Assembly (NCBI GenBank): GCA_001692895.1
Contig: KV748217.1
Coordinates: 434,001 to 498,000, forward strand
Direction: 5' to 3'
Origin: Cenococcum geophilum 1.58
Lineage: Eukaryota > Ascomycota > Dothideomycetes > Gloniales > Gloniaceae
DNA length: 64,000 nt
Shown here: one piece after another, positions 58,881 to 64,000 of the stretch
Numbering within the stretch: the first letter of the stretch is position 1
Layout of the letters: every line of letters starts with the position of its first letter
Position numbers and translations under genes: made by a program
The notes under the pieces: generated by a model
Seen by the model: the letters and a program-made list of their open reading frames with translations, nothing else
Database searches by the model: none
What the model was told of the DNA's origin: nothing

Positions 58881-59875
58881 ATATATAATTATAAATAATT
58901 TTTTATTAAATAAATTAATACAGTGTTATATAAATAAAGCTTTAGAATTTTTAATAATAATATAGTTATATAAAAAAGGTATTTAAACGGCTTTAAATTT
59001 TATATTATTTTAATATATTAAACCTATTTTAGGAGTGTATCTACTTTTAATTATAATTTTATAAGCTAAGCTTAATATAAATATATATAATTTTAGCTTT
59101 AATTTAGTATATAATTACTAATGGTTTATAATAGTTTAATTTAAAACAAAATAACTTATAAATATTTAGCATGTTTATAAAATAAACCTTTATTATTAAT
59201 TGTTTTAAAAACAATTTAAACATTTAGTTATTAATTAGTATTAGGCAATGGATCCGTACGTCGGGGACCCTAACTATTACCTCGCTTATATATATTATTC
59301 TATATAATATATTTAGCAATTAAGTTGGATATTCGCTTACCTTTTTAGATTTATTTAATAGCTAAGGAGCGTAAAGCTTGTCACCTTATAATTAATAAAA
59401 GCTTTAATATTTAAAATAAGTTTAGAGTTATATTTAATAAGATATAAAGTACTATTGTTTCTGTATTAAATATTAAATATTTTAAATATTCTATAATATA
59501 TTTACTTAACATACTTTTAAAAACGCTTATTATATTTTTAATAATTATTTTATTTTATTATCAAATATTATATACTTAAATTCAATTTTATTAACGATAT
59601 CGGCTAGTTTTATTAATAACTATAGAATATATTTTACTATAATGAAGATACTTTAGCTATTAATAATAATAAAATTTGTATTAACATAAAAATTTTTAAT
59701 TTTAATTTTTTTTTTAGGTTTAAACCCTTTATTAAATATATATAATATTAATAAGAGTTTGAAAATTTTTAATTAATTAATAAAAGGCTTAATAATAAGT
59801 AATAATATATTATTTTAGTAAGTTTAATATAAAATAGACATATTTTAATATTATCTTCTATATAAGACTAAGTAT
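58881..59875. repeat. Very AT-rich sequence, no gene
   Basis: Low-complexity AT DNA with one GC-richer spot near 59250-59275. Ends where GC-balanced sequence starts at about 59.88 kb. Confidence 0.6.
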
Positions 59876-60545
59876 AGCTCTCTAGCCTCGTCTCTTACTG
59901 AAACCGGCTTGCTCTAAGCCGTATTTAAACTACCTGTATGCCCCCTAAATCAGATGCAGCTAGCGTAAGGAAATTTCGAAATGCGTCTACTATCCAACCG
60001 TCCCTGGGGGCGTTCATCCGCGCTGCGGAGATTTTCCTTTGGTGCAGAGCGCTGCTAACGCGCCAACTCAATCCCGACCTCACTTGCGCTGCAACTCTGC
60101 AACCGTTCAATATGCTGAATCCCTGAGAGAGGGAAGTTCATTGGCAGTACACGCATGCATCTATGCACTTAGGCAGGCAGTTTGGCTCTTGAGGATTCGG
60201 CCACCCACTGGCAAACTTCTTCATTCCTGCCTCCGGGCAATGCTGCAAGCTGTGAGACGCTCGAGTCGTTCAAGTTGCTCTGCTTTGCAGCTGAGATTAG
60301 GTCAGTTTTCCGGAGGCTTTCCCCGCCCATCAAAGCAACAAATGGACTAACCCTCACAGGACGCGCTCTGGGTACTCGTGTCTCAACTCATCGGTGGCAG
60401 AGATAGGTTTTCCTTTCGAGCAGCATCCATGCTTTAAGCGAGTGTGGCGTTGATAGCTCTGGTGGCTCAAACACAGTGCTTTGCTAAAATAATGAGAATT
60501 TTTGCGCATATACTGATATAGCTTACTGCTGATACTTCTGCTCAT
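59876..60545. other. Start of second gene island, no confident gene
   Basis: GC-balanced. The only notable ATG frame on the plus strand is 59938-60126 (62 codons, MPPKSDAASV...), with no family recognised. Overlapping frames on both strands to 60406 mostly start with TTG or GTG. A decayed or spliced gene cannot be excluded. Confidence 0.4.
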
Positions 60546-60555
60546 GTGTGCGCAT

Positions 60556-60700
60556 GGTCGTCCGATCGTACGGTCGTCCGGTCGTACGGTCGTCATATGT
60601 GTCGTACGGTCGTACGTACAGTCGTATGGTCGTGTATAGTCGTACGGTCGTATGGTTGCACAGTCATACGGTCGTATGGTCGTATGGTTGTACAGTCAAA
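60556..60700. repeat. GGTCGTAY minisatellite
   Basis: An 8-bp unit GGTCGTAC/GGTCGTAT repeats irregularly about 12-15 times with C/T variants; many units form CGTACG-type palindromes. Frames across it are repeat artefacts. Confidence 0.85.
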
Positions 60701-62593
60701 ATTATTTAACTGGGTTAGGGTAGAATAGAACAGAACAAGAGTAGAACCACGCAGGGTATAATCTTCCCAGGCTTTCGTTGTTTGTTATACCTTCACGTGC
60801 CGACACAGTTCGATTACATCCCTGAGGATCTACCGGTATTGATTCTGATAGCAAATCGGGCACAGTCGGCCCCATCCAGTCCTTTCCCATGCCGTGGGAA
60901 TTAACGTGAACCAACAGCCATACTTCTGTCCTGAGGCCCACCTAAGTGTATCGTAGCAACTCTTACCTAATCAGCCTCAACAGTACTCAACATCTGGTAG
61001 CTCCTACCATCTTGTGATCCGTGCACTAGCAAAATGATAATTGGGCATCTCAACTTGATCCGATTGGTTCTATTTGGCTTTGCTCTTATCGATAGCCGTA
61101 AGACAAACTTTACCAGCTGAAGGGATACAGAGGACTACACCGGCCTCCACCGGCCTTCACAGGCCTCCACAGGCCTCCACATGACTCTACGAATCCACAG
61201 GTATACAGGAGAGATGCTTGTCCTCAACCAATCCTATTTCAGGACACGTGCTCGGAACGGTCCGCCGGTCCGCCTGGTGATCGCCCAAACGTTTCACAAG
61301 AAAAAGAGTGAGGCAAAACTGGTCTCGGCCCCTCGTTGGGAGCTTTCACTTTTCACCTTGCCCTGGCCCCGCTGATCCGTTATTCATCATCCGTCGTCCG
61401 TCATCTGTCAACTGTCACCAAGCACGTCCCGCGCTCCAGAGCAAGAATCGTCCATCGCATGGCATGTTTCCCCCCCAGATACCACTTCTTTTTTCAAAGT
61501 TCGCTAACCCGCAGCTGTTTAAGGCTTTTCGGCTTTTTTGGCGTTTTGTGTGTTTGCGTTTTCGCGTGTTCGTGTGTTCCCGTGTTTGCTCGGGAATCAA
61601 ACCCGCTGCAGCACAACGAGCTTACTACTTGAGGCGTCGATACTCCACAATCTTCACTGATAAATCTCCTTTCCTTCGCAATTAGAATCTCATATCGTAT
61701 CTCGCCATCATATTCATCACATTTTGCTGTTACCTAATATTCTGATCATTGCGTATTCGTGACATGCGAAGAACGTCCCCCCCACCTATCCCCTCAAAAA
61801 AGATTAAGCATGATGTAATCGGCCGGTTTCTCCTTTGAGAAGGTGGGGAACTTTGTTTTGGCGCTTACCGCTTATACCCACGAAGTATATGGCCACATTC
61901 AATGTGATGAGTCAAGGATTAGCGGCTCTTTTATACTTCATGGCGATATACGGGCACCTTCAGCCAATTTTGCCTCCAGAAGGCCCATTTCCCCATATTC
62001 ACGCATCCATGCCGTCAGCTTTACGAAGTAGAGCCTTATACGTCTATGTTTGCGGTTTCAGAAAGGGTGGTTCTTACCACACTATTGTACCGCACTATGA
62101 TACAGTTTTGTAATGAGTAGCTCCTGCCTAGTGGTACACCGTTGATATTGCTGACGATCCTCCAACTAACGTCCATTTCTCACATATTATCAAACGCCTG
62201 TTCTATGCACAATTGCAGAGTTTAACCCAAAGTCCCTCACTATTTTCTTCCATCTACTTTATAATTGCCCAAAGCCATTTACCGCGTCACCTTAACACTC
62301 ACAAACCAATCCACCACGCTACTCCTCCTGAGCAGGCGTACATATTTCTTTGATATTTTCACAGTTCCAATACAATCTCTCAAAATCCGTGGAAACAGGT
62401 CAAAGCTGTAATCATTGGTTAGGAGCGACCTAGATTACGTGCTAGGAAATAGTTTTTGCTTGTACACTACTGATAACTCTGTAGACGTTGGCTATCAAAG
62501 CACAACCGATTACCACTCTATTCTGCGATAAGACAATAAGACCCATCCAGAGTTCTCCCTGTTCTATCCCGTGCGGGAACCGCCTTTCTTGCA
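60701..62593. other. Intergenic, no confident gene
   Basis: GC-balanced sequence containing a 10-bp array at 61141-61180 and pyrimidine-rich, promoter-like DNA (about 61370-61760 and 62160-62360). ATG frames at 61181-61375 (64 codons) and from 61764 (MRRTSPPPIPSKKIKHDVI, stopping after 24 codons but continuing in the next frame to 62031) are unassigned. The latter may be a frameshifted gene remnant. Confidence 0.4.
61141..61180. repeat. 10-bp tandem repeat, 4 copies
   Basis: Units CGGCCTCCAC, CGGCCTTCAC, AGGCCTCCAC and AGGCCTCCAC, head to tail. Confidence 0.9.
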
Positions 62594-62803
62594 ATGGCGC
62601 CGAAAGCCGACTCCCAGTCTCATGGTTCATGTGATGTGTGGAAAGATGTTCTAGAACAGTTGGACACTTTGATAGACGAATTGGTTCGGGCTGGACGCGC
62701 TTTACGACGGGAAACATCAGAGGAGATGCACAGCAGAATTAAGCTACGGATTAGCGTGATTGAAGCCCAGATAAAGCATCTTCAAGGCATTGTAAAGAGG
62801 TAG
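62594..62803 (+). CDS. Small hypothetical coiled-coil protein (69 aa)
   Basis: An ATG with purine at -3 and G at +4 (TTGCAATGGCG) starts a 69-codon frame. After a polar N terminus (about residues 1-15) the sequence is strongly heptad-like and charged (VLEQLDTLIDELVRAGRAL, about 19-37, then RIKLRISVIEAQIKHLQGIV), predicting one amphipathic helix or coiled coil. No signal peptide, membrane segment or known domain is seen. It could be an exon of a longer spliced gene. A minus-strand ATG frame overlaps it (62442-62717) but has less protein-like composition. Confidence 0.4.
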   Translation: MAPKADSQSHGSCDVWKDVLEQLDTLIDELVRAGRALRRETSEEMHSRIKLRISVIEAQIKHLQGIVKR

Positions 62804-63603
62804 TCGTCTTCATGTAATTGTTCGATGAATTTGTACAAATTGCTTTGCAAGTCATAAAACTACGGGCGTCGTCTTAGAGCCGCCGAGCTCTTCGCCAACC
62901 TTCGTAAACTTCGCGTCATCTCCCCATTCACAACACACTAGCCATAGGCGCTACCTAAAATCTGATAGAATTACTCCTCTACTCTAACCGTACGAAGACT
63001 GGTAACTCTCAACCAGTGAGAACCATAATACCTCTCAGTTGCTTTTCATGAAGCCCATGTATTCGGAGTTTGTGACCAGGACAGGTGTACTCGCACCTTG
63101 AAATTTTTTCTAGAAGGGTAATTACCTTTCCTTTCCCACTTCGAGTCCTATAATAGGCACTATGTGTTGATAATGCCTGTAGTCGTATCATGTGGTGTGG
63201 GAGTTTAGTACTCCCCTCAACCCGTTAGGCACGGATATAAAAGATGGTTGACACGTTCAGTATGATGCAAGCATTTTGTGAAAGAAGCTTCCGCGTGGCT
63301 GAAGTCAAGCTTTTCCATCCGGGTCACGTGCGTGGAGGGAGGCCCGAGCCAAAAATATCCATAACTGCTATCCCAGCTGAAGCGACACACCGACAGCGTC
63401 TTCCAGCCAGTTGTTATCGCCAGCGGATATACGAACCAGCGGCTATGGAAGCATTCTGTATCTCCTGTCCAGGGAGTTTACGCGAGCTGGCGCCCAATAC
63501 GAAATATCAGCCAGGCCTGTGCGAGCGACTTATCTGAATGTAACCTATTCTCGCGCGTCAGCCCAACGTCGCCTGATTGCATTCTCTCCGCAGCTTCGAA
63601 GTT
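62804..63603. other. Intergenic or 5' region of the next gene
   Basis: GC-balanced. It contains an ATG frame at 63244-63537 (97 codons, MVDTFSMMQAF...) with no recognised family and a short minus-strand ATG frame at 63009-63191. Neither has enough support. The last part probably serves as upstream sequence of the Cys-rich gene at 63604. Confidence 0.4.
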
Positions 63604-64000
63604 ATGGCAAGCTCGACATCCTGGGCAACAGCGATTGGGCCTGTGACGTCTATTTTCACTGCACTGCTTCTTGCGCTACTCCGTGTTTTGTACAAGACAC
63701 TAGAGATATCCATTAGCTGGCTCTTGTTGGGACGCGACTGCAACTACAATCAGTATACCAACTGCGTGCCACCAAGCTCAAGCCGACTTTACACTACAGA
63801 GAACGAACCGTACTTGCCATATCACTCGCCGGCAATATGCCCTGCAGGATATACCGCCGCGTGTAGCCCTAATGGGCTTAGTTCGGACTCGTTAACGACT
63901 CCCCCAAGCCTAACCGTCCAGCTTTGCTGTCCGACGTGAGTTATTCATCACTCACATGAGCTCGTTCAGATCCCCTCTATAACTGTATTTCAGAGGTCTT
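63604..64000 (+). CDS. Cys-rich fungal surface-type protein with ICPxGYTAAC motif, 5' part, cut by window end
   Basis: Exon 1 starts at ATG 63604 (MASSTSWATAIGPVTSIFT). Its C-terminal part carries YHSPAICPAGYTAAC (about 63817-63861) and later LCCPT. A donor GTGAGT at 63936 and an acceptor TTTCAG ending at 63993 give a 58-base intron; splicing yields CCPTGL, as in the many ascomycete proteins with GP-FT, CPxGYxxAC and CCPxG blocks. Those are often extracellular or membrane-anchored proteins of unknown function. The unspliced frame hits TGA just inside the intron (63937-63939). Between FT and the next Cys the frame reads ALLLALLRVLYKTLEISISWLLL, an unexpected hydrophobic run; an overlapping frame reads TASCATPCF, closer to the family. 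The gene runs off the right edge. Confidence 0.65.
63936..63993 (+). other. Predicted 58-bp spliceosomal intron
   Basis: GTGAGT donor, a branch-like CTATAAC about 14 bases before the end, and TTTCAG acceptor. Removing it keeps the frame and restores CCPTGL. Confidence 0.7.

Noticed and set aside
60354..61685. Frames of 60-125 aa on both strands (60354-60596, 60702-60941, 61308-61685, 61336-61632)
   Set aside because: Those checked start with GTG or TTG, or run through the minisatellite; composition is promoter-like.
1..64000. Telomere repeats, rRNA, secondary-metabolite cluster, prokaryotic-type operons
   Set aside because: No TTAGGG arrays, rRNA sequence or clustered biosynthetic domains were seen.

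Overview
The window looks like a chromosome segment from a filamentous ascomycete (Pezizomycotina). It has fungal Ty3/gypsy chromoviruses, a Ty1/copia element, a hAT element, Tad-like LINE remnants and a pogo/Fot1-type transposase. Almost all are riddled with TAG/TAA stops and TpA-rich in the way repeat-induced point mutation (RIP, CpA to TpA) produces. Two short GC-balanced islands (about 44.0-50.0 kb and 59.9-64.0 kb) sit in this AT-rich repeat sea. The species cannot be named from the sequence. || Layout: 1-35.6 kb is a nested stack of mobile elements that can be unpicked by target-site duplications (TSDs). The oldest layer is a pogo/Fot1-like transposon (D, 22280-23207 resuming at 35113). 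A gypsy element (B1, entering from the left edge and ending at 22279) and a copia element (C, 23208-35107, TSD TAAGC) lie in D. B1 was hit by two copies of a second gypsy family (A1, 362-9752, TSD TTATT; A2, 10049-17999, opposite strand, TSD GCCAT/GCTAT). A1 carries a 1449-bp terminal-inverted-repeat element (6575-8023, TSD GGAC/GGAT). C was hit by a second copy of family B (B2, 26213-32556, TSD ATAGC). In the cases I checked, removing the insert and one TSD copy rejoins the host element's sequence or reading frame. || 35.7-43.9 kb holds a 5'-truncated gypsy element (E) whose chromodomain is split by a complete RIP-killed hAT transposon (37552-40779, TSD TATATACC). Its LTR carries a 434-bp near-palindromic MITE. 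Further right is an unclassified degraded repeat with a 578-bp, less mutated insertion flanked by 15-bp direct repeats. || 44.0-50.0 kb is the first gene island: a decayed gene resembling the fungal OTT_1508-type deaminase family (44536-46571, several stops and two compensating frame changes) and an apparently intact ATF/CREB-type bZIP transcription factor on the minus strand (48135-49073) with upstream ORFs. || 50.0-59.9 kb is extremely AT-rich, with RIP-degraded Tad/I-type LINE copies (reverse transcriptase pieces near 53.6-55.1 kb and 57.2-58.0 kb, and a shared 3' tail found twice). || 59.9-64.0 kb is the second island: short tandem arrays, one plausible small coiled-coil ORF, and at the right edge the 5' part of a Cys-rich fungal surface-type gene with a clear 58-bp intron, cut by the window end. 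No rRNA, tRNA, CRISPR or prokaryotic feature was seen.
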